Positions 19,699 through 30,373 of a stretch of DNA of 64,000 nt are shown piece by piece; the first letter of the stretch is position 1; the number at the start of each line of letters is the position of its first letter. The position numbers and the translations under genes were made by a program. Location: positions 461,691,376 through 461,755,375 of the forward strand of contig NC_134710.1 of NCBI RefSeq assembly GCF_043290135.1. The letters are read 5' to 3'. The notes beneath the pieces are model-generated. The model saw only the letters and a program-made list of their open reading frames with translations, made no database searches and was not told the DNA's origin. The stretch comes from Rhipicephalus microplus. Lineage: Eukaryota; Arthropoda; Arachnida; Ixodida; Ixodidae.

Positions 19699-20727
19699 CT
19701 AGCTATCCTGCACCCCGAAGGGCTCGCTTGCCCCCCAAAAAGCTACTGCGCGTCCTGCAAGTCGCCAACCCACCTCATGACCTAGCCGCCCATCGAAGTG
19801 AATTCTGTCTCGTTGAAAACCCCCACACCTATGCACCTCTCTGTTTATTTCCACCACCTCAAAGCCTTTCTCTCGACTCATCCGCCATATCTCTTGGTTT
19901 GCGTTGACCACCGCTCTTTGCAGGTTGCTATCACGCACCGGTACCTCCGGTATCGTGCATATCACTACCTGCACCTTAGGAGAAGTGGCGCGCATGTCAT
20001 CGACGCCTTTAGCCAGTGTGGCTGCTAGTCCTGCTGCATCTTCATTTAGGACATCGTTTAAACCGCCTGAAATTATCACGAGGTTGCGTCTATCAGCTGT
20101 CGTTTTGAGCTTTGCGCTCGCTTGCTTCATGACTGCTTCCAGCTTGCGTCCTGGGAACGCCCCTACTGCAATCCTCTTGTCACCTCTTACCCTCTCTTTG
20201 ATGGCTTCTGTGCATCGATTTAAATTTGAGTCCCTGGCGATTATCACATGCTGTGACTTTTCCGCTGGAGCGTTCTGCACCTGGGGGCTACTTGCACCTG
20301 TGACGCCGGCTCTTTTGTTCCCTTCCTGCCCCACCACTACCTCGCTGAAGCTGGGCCTTGCGACAGTTGAACCGGCTAAACCTGTTTTTTCCAAGCTTGC
20401 TTGCTTTTCTTTCTCCACCGTTCTGGTTGCCGGTTCCCTACTGTTCTCTCGGTAGGTCGCTTCTTTGTTCAGCTTCGCTAGCACTTCCACGGCGGACTTC
20501 AGTCTTTCTCCCACTGCCCTCGTTTTTTCTTGCTCTGTCACCAACGCAGTCTCGAGTTTGGCGATTCTCATCAGCAGTTCACTCTGGGCAACCATCATTT
20601 TCTCCATTTTTTCCTCGACCTCACATTGCCTACACTTCGCGTCAGCCTCTTCTCCATCCGCTTCTACGCTTGGGTCCACTTTCAATCCCACTCCACATCC
20701 TGAACACTTTACAGTCTTTTTAACCAT
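19699..20727 (-). CDS. LINE-A ORF1: zinc, coiled-coil and SGNH-esterase-like protein
   Basis: The best start is the Met complementary to 20725-20727 (MVKKTVKCSGCG), giving 342 residues. Domains in order: a zinc-ribbon-like C-x2-C ... C-x2-C at about 7-40 (CSGCG, CRQC); a charged coiled coil to about 95; a Ser/Pro linker; and from about 165 an SGNH-hydrolase-like fold. That fold has ARDSNLNR in place of the usual GDSN, a VIISGGLNDV block III and DRIHFDGRLGHEVGW with the Asp-x-x-His pair. ORF1 proteins of CR1-type LINEs are known to carry such esterase domains. The Gly before the nucleophile is replaced by Arg, so activity is doubtful. It ends in TAG TAA, and ORF2 follows in another frame. It is intact in this copy. 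Confidence 0.85.
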   Translation of the reverse strand: MVKKTVKCSGCGVGLKVDPSVEADGEEADAKCRQCEVEEKMEKMMVAQSELLMRIAKLETALVTEQEKTRAVGERLKSAVEVLAKLNKEATYRENSREPATRTVEKEKQASLEKTGLAGSTVARPSFSEVVVGQEGNKRAGVTGASSPQVQNAPAEKSQHVIIARDSNLNRCTEAIKERVRGDKRIAVGAFPGRKLEAVMKQASAKLKTTADRRNLVIISGGLNDVLNEDAAGLAATLAKGVDDMRATSPKVQVVICTIPEVPVRDSNLQRAVVNANQEIWRMSREKGFEVVEINREVHRCGGFQRDRIHFDGRLGHEVGWRLAGRAVAFWGASEPFGVQDS

Positions 20728-21105
20728 GCCTTTCTGACACCAATTGTCCCTATACTCGATAATTACTAAACTCGAGCCCTGCACTACGAAAAAAAAGAAA
20801 GTCCAAGCTCTACTACAAAATTTTGCGTGTTCAATGTACGCGCACCTCCCCAACGGGGTGGCAAAAGAAAAAAAAACAACAACAAAAAATTCAAACACAC
20901 ACACCTGCACTAACTAATAAATACCTGGTGACTGGCCCCCGAAAAAGCCGTACCATAAAATAAGTGCTACGAAGATTTCAACCGCTGCCTTATAATTATA
21001 GAGACAAGCTCAAAACATGCAACAACACTTATCTGCGCAGTCGATGCAAAGCGCTCAAAAAACACGTCCATCCACCTTGACAGCCTGAACTGAACCGATA
21101 TCGAT

Positions 21106-22616
21106 ACGTCGTCACTGACCACCACGCCCTCTGCTGGTTGTCGTCACTGAAGGATCCAAGTGGTCGCCTCGCCCGATGGGCATTACGCCTCCAAGAATAT
21201 AATATTCGCGTGGTCTATCGCTCCGGCCGGAAAGATTCTGACGCAGGCACCCTATCCCGTTCGCCCCTACCCCCTGACCCGGACTGCTCCGAAAGTCTAA
21301 CCTGTGATGCCACTGCCGTCACCATCGCCGACATGCCATCTGAGCAACACAAGGATCCTTGGGATGCTTCAATTCCAGACATCCTGGCTGGGCGTATGGC
21401 TTCCCCCCCCCCTTCTCGCTCGTTGCGTCGGCAAGTAGAGCACTTCGCCACTCGCGACGACGTGCTGTACCGACGCAACTACGCACCCGGTGTACGTCAG
21501 TGACTACTCGTGATTCCACGTCATCTGCGATCCGAAATTTGTTGCACGTTTCATGACGACCCCCAATGTGGCCACGCAAAATTCCTGAAGGCTTATTCTT
21601 GCATATGTCTCCAATATTACTGGCGTGGCATGTACCGTTTTATACGACAATACGTTCGGGCCTGCACGACGTGCCAGAGACGAAAAACTCCCCCTTATCA
21701 CGCCAGCGGTACCTTCATACCCTTACCATGCCCATCCCGACCATTCGACCACGTCGGTATCGATATCTATGGTCCCCTTCCCAACACTGCTGACGATAAC
21801 CGCTGGATCATAGTTGCCGTCGACCATCTCACGCGGTATGCCGAAACTTCATCCCTTCGCTCGTCTACAGTAAAAGACGTTGCGACTTTCGTTTTTCAAA
21901 ACATCGTATTACATCATGGAGCACCTCGGGAGTTACTGAGCGATCGTGGTCGCGTATTCTTGTCAGACGTCATCACAGCATTGCTGCGTGAGTGCCACGT
22001 TGTTCACCGCACTATAAGCGCCTATCATCCCCAGACCAATGGAATGACAGAGCGCTTCAACCGCACCCTTGGGGACATGCTGTCTATGTATATCTCGTCA
22101 GACCACTCCAATCGGGACCGAGTGGTTCCGTTTTTCATGTTCCCCTATAATACTGCCATTCAAAGCACTACTGGGTTCTCTCCTTTTTTCCTCCTTTACG
22201 GACGTGAACCTTCTTGCACTATGGACACCATTCCTTCGTACAAACCTGACTGCTCAGAGTCCACGACTTTGTCTCAAGCCGCTATATACGCTGAAGAATG
22301 CCGCCAACTGGCAAGATCATTCACAACCCTAGACGAAAGACGCCAAAAGCACCACCATGACGCGTCAAATAACACTACTTCCTACGATCCAGGTTCACTC
22401 GTCTGGCTGCATGTCCCTTCTGCTACACCTGGCCTTTCTACCAAGTTGATCCCCAAGTATCACGACCCATATCGTGTGCTACAAAAAACGTCACCAGTGA
22501 ATTACCTCATTGAGCCACTGGAACCATCTTCTGACCAACGTCGTCGTGGCCAAGAAATTGTCCACGTCTCGAAACTCAAGCCCTGTTACGACCCTCCCGT
22601 GTTTACTTGTCCATAG
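21106..22616 (+). pseudogene. pol: gypsy-1 RNase H end and integrase
   Basis: This resumes exactly where LINE-A interrupted: [20 protein letters not shown] and [16 protein letters not shown] finish RNase H and the tether. A TGA at 21501-21503 stands where related copies have Trp. The integrase from 21504 is complete: a zinc region ending [11 protein letters not shown], the three catalytic residues in GIDIYGPL (Asp), [10 protein letters not shown] (Asp) and [10 protein letters not shown] (Glu), and the C-terminal module [14 protein letters not shown] and [10 protein letters not shown]. It ends at TAG 22614-22616. The integrase frame alone is intact and about 368 codons long. Confidence 0.93.
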
Positions 22617-22652
22617 GTCGCCAGGATGGCTCCTTATTTCGCTGGGAGTAAT

Positions 22653-22818
22653 TGTAATGAATCTGAATAACGGACGCTCTGCTGGTAATGCAGAAGACGA
22701 TGATGATCGGTGGCTGTAGTAGTAGCTTGCGCACGCCGCTCACCATTAGCCAGACCTGCCTGATATAGCACATTTTACCAAGCTGCGTCTGAACCTTTCT
22801 TGACGTACAACACCTCTA

Positions 22819-22824
<6 letters not shown>
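22653..22824 (+). repeat. gypsy-1 3' LTR
   Basis: Matches the 5' LTR over all 172 bp. It is bordered on the right by TA repeat. Confidence 0.9.
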
Positions 22825-22909
<85 letters not shown>

Positions 22910-22917
22910 GTATATAT
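22825..22917. repeat. (TA)n then (TATG)n microsatellite between gypsy-1 and gypsy-2
   Basis: Pure TA repeat that changes into TATG units near 22896. It separates two independent Ty3 elements. Confidence 0.95.
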
Positions 22918-22973
22918 TGTGGGCATTTGTCATGCGCTTCTTTTCATATATGCATTATAATAATCGTCATCAT
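22918..22973 (+). repeat. gypsy-2 5' LTR, first segment
   Basis: Matches the start of the 3' LTR at 32633 (TGTGGGCAT..CATGCGCTT). It ends at ATCAT (22969-22973), which recurs at 27573-27577 on the far side of LINE-B as the likely target duplication. Confidence 0.88.
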
Positions 22974-22985
22974 ATATATATTGTG

Positions 22986-23597
22986 AGTGGGCTTGGCAGC
23001 ACCGTGTTCGGGCAGTTGCTCATGAATTTCTACTTTTTCTTCCAGATTGCCCTGCTGCGGGTGGATTCCGTCGTTGGCCCGGCGGAACTCTTCCCACCAC
23101 GGGGAAACATCGCCGCGCCTGCGCCCGACAGCCCCGTCCACGAAGAGCCATCATGGAAAGCAGCGCCTCAAGTGCCTCTCCCCTACCATGTGGTCAACCG
23201 AGTGACGTCAGCGGACACGCTTGAGCTTCAGCATAAAACCCGGAGCCATCTTCAGCAGTCTTTCAGTGGGCTTGGCAGCAGCGGGCGGTTGCTCATGAAT
23301 TTCTACTTTTTCGTCCAGATCGCCCTGCTGCGGGTGGATTCCGTCGTTGGCCCGGCGGAACTCTTCCCACCACGGGGAAACATCGCCGCGCCTGCGCCGG
23401 ACAGCCCCGTCCACGAAGAACCATCATGGAAAGCAGCGCCTCAAGTGCCTCTCCCCTACCATGTGGTCAACCGAGTGACGTCAGCGGACACGCTTGAGCT
23501 TCAGCATAAAACCCGGAGCCATCTTCAGCAGTCTTTCAGTGGGCTTGGCAGCACCGTGTTCGGGCGGTTGCTCATGAATTTCTACTTTTTCGTGCAG
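22986..23597 (+). repeat. LINE-B tandem 5' monomers
   Basis: Unit 1 spans 22986-23264 (279 bp), unit 2 23265-23537 (273 bp), and unit 3 starts at 23538 and leaves the pattern at about 23597. Each begins AGTGGGCTTGGCAGC. Units 1 and 2 are almost identical apart from a short gap (CCGTGTTC missing in unit 2) and a few single-base changes. The array is open in one frame, but that is a consequence of the unit sequence and not evidence of coding. Such monomers serve as promoters in some LINEs. Confidence 0.92.
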
Positions 23598-24507
23598 GTG
23601 GGTGACAAACATTCTGTCTGCTCTATTAGAGACGATTCGCTCACTTTAGTAGTGCTGCCGGGCCCACAGAGTCTGCCTTCTTCATTGTGTGATTGTTTGC
23701 TTGTTATTAGGCTACTGCTGTTAACATCAGGTGATGTGGAGTTAAACCCTGTTTCCCGCTCAGACTCAGAGTCTGGTTCAGAAGCCACCCTAAATAGCCA
23801 GCTCCTCAAGAAAATTCTAAAGGAACAAATAAAGACCAATAAAGTGCTCACTGCTCTTTCCGAAAACTTAAAACACGTAGAAACTACAGTAAGCAACGTA
23901 CAAAAAAGATTGACCGCCATGGAAAAAGAGTTAGCTCGCCTACAGCAATTTGAGGATAAACTCGCCGAGCATGAGGTGATGACTGTAGAAACAAATAAAC
24001 TGGTGCGAGAGCTATCAGTTAAGGTAGAAGACTTGGAAAACAGGACCCGCCGGAATAACATAATAATCTATGGCGTGGAAGAGGGTGATAACGAACAAAA
24101 TGCAGATTTACAACAGCGGATTGTTAAGGGCATTTTTAAAGACATCCTCAAGGTGAATGTTACATCTGTAGAACGCATGCACCGAATTGGCAGGAAAACA
24201 CAAAATCGAGAGCGGCCAGTAATTCTTAAGCCGTACAATTTCTCTGAAAAAATGTTAGTCCTTCGTAATTGCAACAAACTGAAGGGAACAGCGATATTGA
24301 TATCCGAAGACTTCCGCACGAGTTCGGGACCTGCGCAAAAAGCTATGGCAATCAGCAAAGAAAGATCTGGACAATGGTGCTAAGGTCACTCTTGTATTCG
24401 ATAAACTAAAGATAGATGACGACTTGTACGTATGGGATGAAGCAAAAAATGCAAGAGTTTCCCTGAGAAGGGCACGTCACGATGGTCGCGCGAAAAGCAA
24501 CGCATGA
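23574..24507 (+). pseudogene. LINE-B ORF1: coiled coil and RRM-like RNA-binding protein
   Basis: The ATG at 23574 is the last in-frame Met of the monomer region and is the chosen start. A hydrophobic stretch leads to LLLLTSGDVELNP at 23706-23750, which resembles a 2A ribosome-skipping peptide but has Val-Ser where Gly-Pro is needed. Then comes a coiled coil (about 23790-24030), then an RRM-like region (NRTRRNNIIIYGVEEGDNE, VERMHRIGRKTQNRERPVIL) and a C-terminal part. A frameshift near 24330 separates the last 55 codons, which end at TGA 24505-24507 with RRARHDGRAKSN. ORF1 coats the LINE RNA. Confidence 0.85.
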
Positions 24508-24534
24508 CACCCGCAAGCCGCCACACCGTTTTCA

Positions 24535-27294
24535 TTGGTATGTTTGAATGCCCGTAGCATTGTTAACAAAACTGACAAGCTAGAAGAATTGTTATTTTCG
24601 CACGCTCCTGATATTGTCGTGATAACTGAAACGTGGCTGCACCCAGACATTCTTGATTTTGAAATTGTTCCTTCTTCATACTGCCTACTTCGGTCAGATC
24701 GTGACGGTCGCGGGGGCGGGGTCGCCATTGCAATAAAACGTGGTTTGCAATATCGTAGAGAAAAGGGTATCGCGAATTACGAAAGCGTTTGGTGCACAAT
24801 ATTTGCTCACGATGCTCCAGTACTGATCGGTGGCATCTACAGAAAGCCAAATGCGTCTGATGATTACCTTTTACAAATACATGACTATCTGGTTAATAAG
24901 GTTACCCCCCGTACCAAATTACTACTTACTGGAGATTTCTATCTCGCTATTGACTGGGAAAACTTAACAAGTTCCAGAAATACCGCCAACAGCGAGCTAT
25001 TATACAATTTAATGTTCAATTTTTCACTGTCCCAGTTGGTCCAGGAACCAACCTGAATTCAAGAAAACACTCGCTCCATACTAGACCTAGCTTTTCTTTC
25101 CGATAAGCTATCCGGTAAAGCCACTGTAGAAGATGGAATATCTGACCACAAAATGTTAATCATAACTTTTAACCTTGAATGCCTAAATACCAAACCCGAT
25201 GGCACAAATTCACGGATAGCCGTGAAAGACTACACCAGAGCTAATGATGTTTGTGTTATTGATTACCTCGACACAGCACTAGAGACTTTTTTTCTAGAGG
25301 AATGTGAGGGTGTTAATGGTATGTGGATTCAACTGAAAAAAAATAATTACGTACTGTGAACAAAATTTTATCCCAACGAAACTAAAACGCACACAAAGAA
25401 AAACACCATGGATCAATCGCCGTATTATTCACCTTAAAAGAAGGGTACAGAGAATGCGTAAAAAAAGAGGAATCCAATCATGTTAAAGGAACTTGCATCT
25501 CAGCTTAAGGCGGAAATTAGAAATGCAAGACAATTTTTCTTCACATACGCTATCTCGCTTCATGACGGATCAGCCGCAAAAATTTTGGTGTTTCTTGGCA
25601 CGGCCTGAAAACCCAACAACTGAAGTAGAAATTGAGGGTACTATCGTAAAGGACGCGCAGGCCGTTTCCAATGCTTTCAATAGGTATTTTCAGTCGGTAT
25701 TTACACGAGCATGTGCACCAAGCAGCCCTGTTGCTCCGGTGCATCCTGTTTTAATGCCCGATGTCGTTGTCACTACGGAAGGTATTCTGAACCTGCTGTT
25801 GCAGATCGATGTTAAGAAATCAGTGGGTCCTGACAATATTTCAAATGTATTCCTTCGACGCTACGCAGAGCAACTATGTCCCTTCCTTGAAGCAACTTTT
25901 AAAGCATCCCTCCTAACAGCTTCTTTACCTGCCGACTGGTTGTGTGCAAAGGTTATTCCAATTCATAAAGGCGGGAGCAAGCTGTCCATAGAAACATTCA
26001 GGCCTATCTCGCTAACTAGCTGCTGCTGTAAATTATTGGAACATGTAATCAACAAGGCAATAATTACTTATTTAGAAGACAACAACTTATTGCACCCAAA
26101 CCATTACGGATTCCGTAAAAACCTGTCTACCGTAACTCAACTCTTGGAAATAACGCATGACTTCGTAACTACTATTAACTCACAATTGCAAACCGACTCC
26201 ATATTTATAGACTTCGCCAAAGCTCTTGATAAGGTGCCTCACAGTAAATTGATTGACAAACTTGTGTCTATTGGTATTAACAGTAACATACTAGCATGGA
26301 TAAAAATGTATCTATCAAATCGAAGCCAGTATGTAACCGTAAACAACACAGCCTCTGATTCATTGGAAGTTTTTTCCGGAGTACCACAAGGTTCTGTTTT
26401 AGGACCCATCTTGTTCCTAATATATGTTAATGATATCTATAAGTGCCTTGAGCCTAACGTTAAAATGAGATTATTCGCTGACGACTGCGTGATCTACACC
26501 ACTATCCGCACAACTGATGACCAGCTTGGACTTAATACCACACTAGCTAATATTGCATGTTGGTGTCTTGAGTGGGGAATGGAAATTAACGTGTCAAAAA
26601 CAGCTTGCCTTAGCATAACTCGCAGAAAAACAATCCAGCATTTTAGTTACAATTTGGTCGGCACAAACATTGCAAGAAACGACGCTGTTAAATACTTGGG
26701 CGTTACCTTTACAAGTAAACTGAAGTGGGATGCACATATAAGCAGCACATACACAAAAGCCTATCGCCAGCTGGGATTCCTGCGTCGAAAACTTGCATTG
26801 GCGCCTCCTAATGTAAAGATGATAGCATATAAATTTCTCATAAGGCCGATCCTCGAGTACGCCAGCATTGTTTGGAACCCCCACCAAAAATATCTTTCCG
26901 ACAAATTAGAAATCGTCCAACGCAAGGCCCTTCGCTTTATCTATTCTAAGTATTCGAGGCATGACAGTGTCACTGAGCTGCGCAGGCGGGTTTGCTTGCC
27001 GACCCTTGCAGCCCGTCGCCGTGTCTCTTCCTTAAAGTTTATTTTTCTTTTGTATCACAACGGTTTAAACATAGATAAAGACAACTACATAAAGCCGCCT
27101 AACCATCACTCCCGTCGTACCAACCACAATAAGTGTATTAGACCATTTATGTCCCGCTGTGACACTTTTAAATATTCATTCTTCCCGTCAGAAGTGGAAG
27201 AGTGGAACGTGGAACAAATTGCCACGTGAATGCGTTAATCATTACTCTGTAGATTCATTTGTTCGGAATGTAGAAAGCCTGTTTTATGAAGACT
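24535..27294 (+). pseudogene. LINE-B ORF2: endonuclease and reverse transcriptase
   Basis: The endonuclease is at 24535-25200 (LNARSIVNKTDKLEEL, VITETWLHPD, GGIYRKPNASDD, LLTGDFYLAIDW, ISDHKMLI). A TGA at 25054 lies within it, and a stop or frame change lies near 25359. The reverse transcriptase is open at 25493-27229: RPISLTSCCCKLLEHVI, HYGFRKNLST, FIDFAKALDKVPHSKL, GVPQGSVLGPILFLIYVND, LFADDCVIYT (catalytic FADD), KYLGVTFTSKLKWDAHI and the CR1-type thumb end. A 7-bp tandem duplication (GTGGAAC, 27202-27215) shifts the last 25 codons, which would otherwise end at about 27294. There is no RNase H. Confidence 0.9.
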
Positions 27295-27572
27295 AAAAGC
27301 AACTTTTGTTTTTTTTATGTTTGTGAGCGCTTCCAAACACACTGATCACAGTACCCCCTGCTGATACCTCGATGTTTTGTGACCTGTCCATGATTTTCTA
27401 CAATTGCTTTCATCGTTCAAGTTTTATTTTCACCATCATCTTGTGATTCTGTTTCTTCCGCTATGTGCGATATTGCCTGGTTTGTACGCGACTGTGTATA
27501 TTTGCTCGCCCACCCTGTATGAGCCTGAGAAAGGCTTACAGTATTAAATAAATAAAAATAAAATAAATAAAA

Positions 27573-27681
27573 ATCATCCGCCTGGGTCTCGGTCTTCATC
27601 TTCACTGGGTGTCACCACAGACTGCCCGTTCGTTGCTGAGCCCTTGGGCTGAATAAACGCTGTCTCAAACCAGACGTCATA
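27573..27681 (+). repeat. gypsy-2 5' LTR, second segment, and primer site
   Basis: Resumes ATCATCCGCCTGGGTC and runs to CAGACGTCATA, with ACTGAATAAACGC-type polyadenylation sequence. It matches 32683-32824, except that the 3' copy has about 20 extra bases. TGGTGGAGGTAGATTTT at 27684 is the primer-site position. Confidence 0.85.
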
Positions 27682-27734
27682 CGTGGTGGAGGTAGATTTT
27701 CGGTCCTCGGTCCTCTCCCACTTCGCTCAACTCC

Positions 27735-29057
27735 ATGGAGCGGCGTTCAGGCCACCGATTGCCCCCACTGTCTGACAGCATGTCACAGAACGAGCCTGCC
27801 GGCGCTGCTACCATCGCTGCTGCCATCTCTCTCCCGCCGTCTTCAACCGTGCCTTCTATTTACGTACACAGCCACCAGCGTGATCCCCCTCTCTTCACCG
27901 GTATTCGCGGGGAAGACGTGGAAGACTGGCTCGATGAGTACAGCCACGTGAGTGTTGCTAATCACTGGGACGATAGCGCCAAGCTTCGTTATGTCTCTTT
28001 CTACCTGACCGGTGTGGCGAAGACATGGTATTTCAACCACGTTATTGACTTACACGACTGGGCGACCTTCCAGCACCAGCTGCGACATGTTTTTGGGACA
28101 CCGGCCATTCGTTCCCCCGTCACAAAGAAGACCCTCGATACTCGCCGACAACATCCCAGCGAATCTTACACTTCCTACATCGAGGATGTCCTTTCACTGT
28201 GCCGGCATGTCAATTCATCTATGCCAGAATCGGACAAAGTTCGCCACATCTTGAATGGCATTGGACCGGTTGCTTTTATTTGCCCTCGCTGCGCAAAATC
28301 CGGCTACCATCGCTGACGTCGTCGCGACATGCTAGCGCCTTGATTCGCTCGACTCCGTTCGTCTCCAAACGAACATTGGCGACCACCACTCCACGTCCCA
28401 AGGCCATCTGCGTGACCTCATTCGAGACATTACACGAGAAGAATTGTGGTCTATGGGCTTCACACCTTCTTCACCATGTTCAACACAGTCTTCAGGAGTT
28501 CCTTTGCGTGACTTCATCAGGGATGAACTTACATTCATGACAAGCCCTGATCTCGTACAACCACCTGTTTCTCGCACCATATCAACTTACGCTCAAGTCG
28601 CTGCCGCGCCTCCAAGCAACATACGCGTGACATTGCCGCAACCATCCTACGCATCGGTTGCTGCTGCTCCCCCGGTCAACCACTGTTCGATGCCATTTGA
28701 CCCTTCTTCGGTGCACCTCAGCGCGCTATTCCAAGTGCCCCTAACGCCTTCTAGTCCCCACCCTGGTGCTCATCCCGCCTTATCTTCTATTACTGTGGTT
28801 ATCGTGGCCACATTCCTCGTTTCTGCCGCAAGCGCCAGCAAGACGACCGCCGCGGTTACGACATGCGTGAAAGAGGTGTGTACTATCAAGCTCAATGCCA
28901 TTCATCACCTCCACACCGGTCTGCCTCTCCGCCCGCATCGAGTGCACCTCGAAACAGCCGGAACTCCAGACGCCGTTCACCATCACCCTTTTGCCGCTCC
29001 TCCTCCCCACTTCAGCCTGCATCATTCGTCACCAACAGTCATTCGGAAAACCAAGTG
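27735..29057 (+). pseudogene. gag: gypsy-2 gag, frameshifted
   Basis: Starts MERRSGHRLPPL, or more likely at the second Met MSQNEPAGAA (27780). The first frame gives RDPPLFTGIRGEDVEDWLDE, KLRYVSFYLTGVAKTWYFNH and SYTSYIEDVLSLCRHVN, the Gag capsid-like core, and shifts near 28265. A later frame (28444-29058) carries DFIRDELTFMTS and ISTYAQVAAAPP. A third has a knuckle FYYCGYRGHIPRFC, in which the first Cys is Phe. [20 protein letters not shown] is the basic tail. At least two frame changes are needed. Confidence 0.85.
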
Positions 29058-30373
29058 ATGCAGTTTCTTGGAGAAAAACTGCATCCCGAATTAGGACTGA
29101 TATTCCTCCATCAGGCCCGTGCAACATGATTTCGGTGGTAGTGGAAGGAGTGTACATGGACGCTCTGGTGGACAAGGGTGCGGCTGTTATGGGCGTCGAT
29201 TTAGGCCAACATCTGAAAAAAGTGATGACCCCCTACGATGGACCCACGTTGGTTGCTGTGCAGGGGTATACCATTCGCCCTTCCGCTTTCTGTACAGCCC
29301 GCGTTTTTATTGATGGTATCCGACACCACATTCAGTTCGCCGTCCTGACTGACAGCTCTCGCCAATTAAATTTAGGGTGGAATTTCCTTTCTTCTGCCTC
29401 CGCGGCTATTTGCTGTGGCCAACGCGTCGTCCACCTCCCCGACACGGACGGCACGCTGAACGACGACCCCCAGAGGCCACTTCGTTTGACAGCTGCGGAA
29501 GATACCGAATTACCACCAGGTCAAGAGCGGATTGTAGCTATTACCTCCAAGAACATCGACCATGGCGACGTCTTGGTCTCACCATCATTTAGTTGCGTCG
29601 GTAAAGGCATCATTCTCGCTTCCGGTGTAGTTAGCTTTCTTAATCGTTCCGCACTTGTCACAACTGTGAATACAACATCCGAAAAAATTCTACCTCCCCA
29701 GAACACCACGGTAGCCAGCGTGACGGATCCCGAGCCTGCGTGCGTCGTGCCACTTCATGCTGTCTCCTCCAACGACAGCTCTGGGAGTGAGCCTGCTTCT
29801 TCCGTGTTTACTGCAGCCATTAGCGACGACTTGACACTTTCACAGACGCAACAGCTACTTGCTTTGTTAAAGAAACACGCAAGTTCCTTCGACGTTAACT
29901 CCTCTACGTTGGGCCGCGCTACTACTTCAACGCATCAAATCCACACAGTCGGAACATCTGTTGTACGCCACCGGCCCTACCGCGTGTCTCCCGCTGAGAG
30001 AAACATCATCGAAGAAAACGTAGCTGACATGCTCAAACGAGAGGTAATTCGCCCTTCATTTAGCCCTTGGTCGTCGCCTGTGCTTCTGGTTCGCAACAAG
30101 GATGGCTCCATGCGCTTTTGCGTCGATTATAGGGAGCTCAACAAGATCAGATCACTCGCAAGGATCTTTACTCAATGCCTCGCTTCGACGCCCTGGATTC
30201 TCTACAAGGCGCGAAATACTTTTCCTGCCTCGACCTGCGTTCCGGATACTGCCAAATTCTTATGCACGAAGAGGATAAAAAGTAAACGGCATTCGCAACC
30301 CCCGACGGGCTATACGAATTCAACGTTATGCCTTTCGGTCTGTGCAACACGCCCGCTACATTTGAGCGCATGA
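28895..30373 (+). pseudogene. pol: gypsy-2 protease and reverse transcriptase fingers
   Basis: The protease site reads [13 protein letters not shown], with Lys in place of the Thr of DTG. It is followed by [21 protein letters not shown] long open linker leads to [40 protein letters not shown] and DYRELNKI, after which the frame shifts near 30150 and the palm motifs (SGYCQ) appear in another phase. The frame stops at 30371. The linker of about 250 codons is intact, which is unusual for so decayed a copy. Confidence 0.88.

Larger units (their letters stand above)
16192..21105 (-). mobile_element. LINE-A: near full-length APE-type LINE, minus strand
   Basis: A 4.9-kb insertion splits the RNase H of gypsy-1. 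On the minus strand it has a leader (21105-20728), ORF1 (20727-19699), ORF2 (about 19690-16350) and a 3' untranslated part. That part holds a hairpin GGTGGC/GCCACC (about 16235) and a (ATCC)n tail at 16194-16212. A 4-bp ACGT is present at both edges (16188-16191 and 21106-21109) and may be the target duplication. There is no RNase H domain. ORF1 type and tail suggest a CR1/L2-like clade, but the clade was not tested. Two nonsense codons in ORF2 make it defective. Confidence 0.9.
12652..22824 (+). mobile_element. gypsy-1: Ty3/gypsy element with LINE-A nested in pol
   Basis: The order is 5' LTR (12652-12823), gag, protease, reverse transcriptase, part of RNase H, a 4.9-kb minus-strand LINE (16192-21105), rest of RNase H, integrase, and 3' LTR (22653-22824). 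Both LTRs are 172 bp and differ at roughly a dozen bases by eye. Both outer flanks are TA repeat, so a distinct target duplication cannot be read. Without the LINE the element is about 5.3 kb, normal for Ty3. It carries several stops, one protease-disrupting insertion and one gag frameshift, so it is non-autonomous. Confidence 0.93.
22974..27572 (+). mobile_element. LINE-B: CR1/L2-like LINE, near full length, plus strand
   Basis: The order is two tandem 5' units plus part of a third (22986-23597), ORF1 (23574-24507), ORF2 (24535-27294), and a 3' untranslated part ending GAGAAAGGCTTACAGTATT followed by an AAATAAATAAAA tail. A 5-bp ATCAT flanks it. It interrupts the 5' LTR of gypsy-2 and so is younger than that element. 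ORF1 has one frameshift, and ORF2 has a stop and shifts. Confidence 0.9.

Noticed and set aside
22800..23573. Long open frame through TA repeat and the LINE-B monomers into ORF1
   Set aside because: The TA tract has no stops in this phase and the monomers happen to be open; ORF1 proper starts at about 23574.
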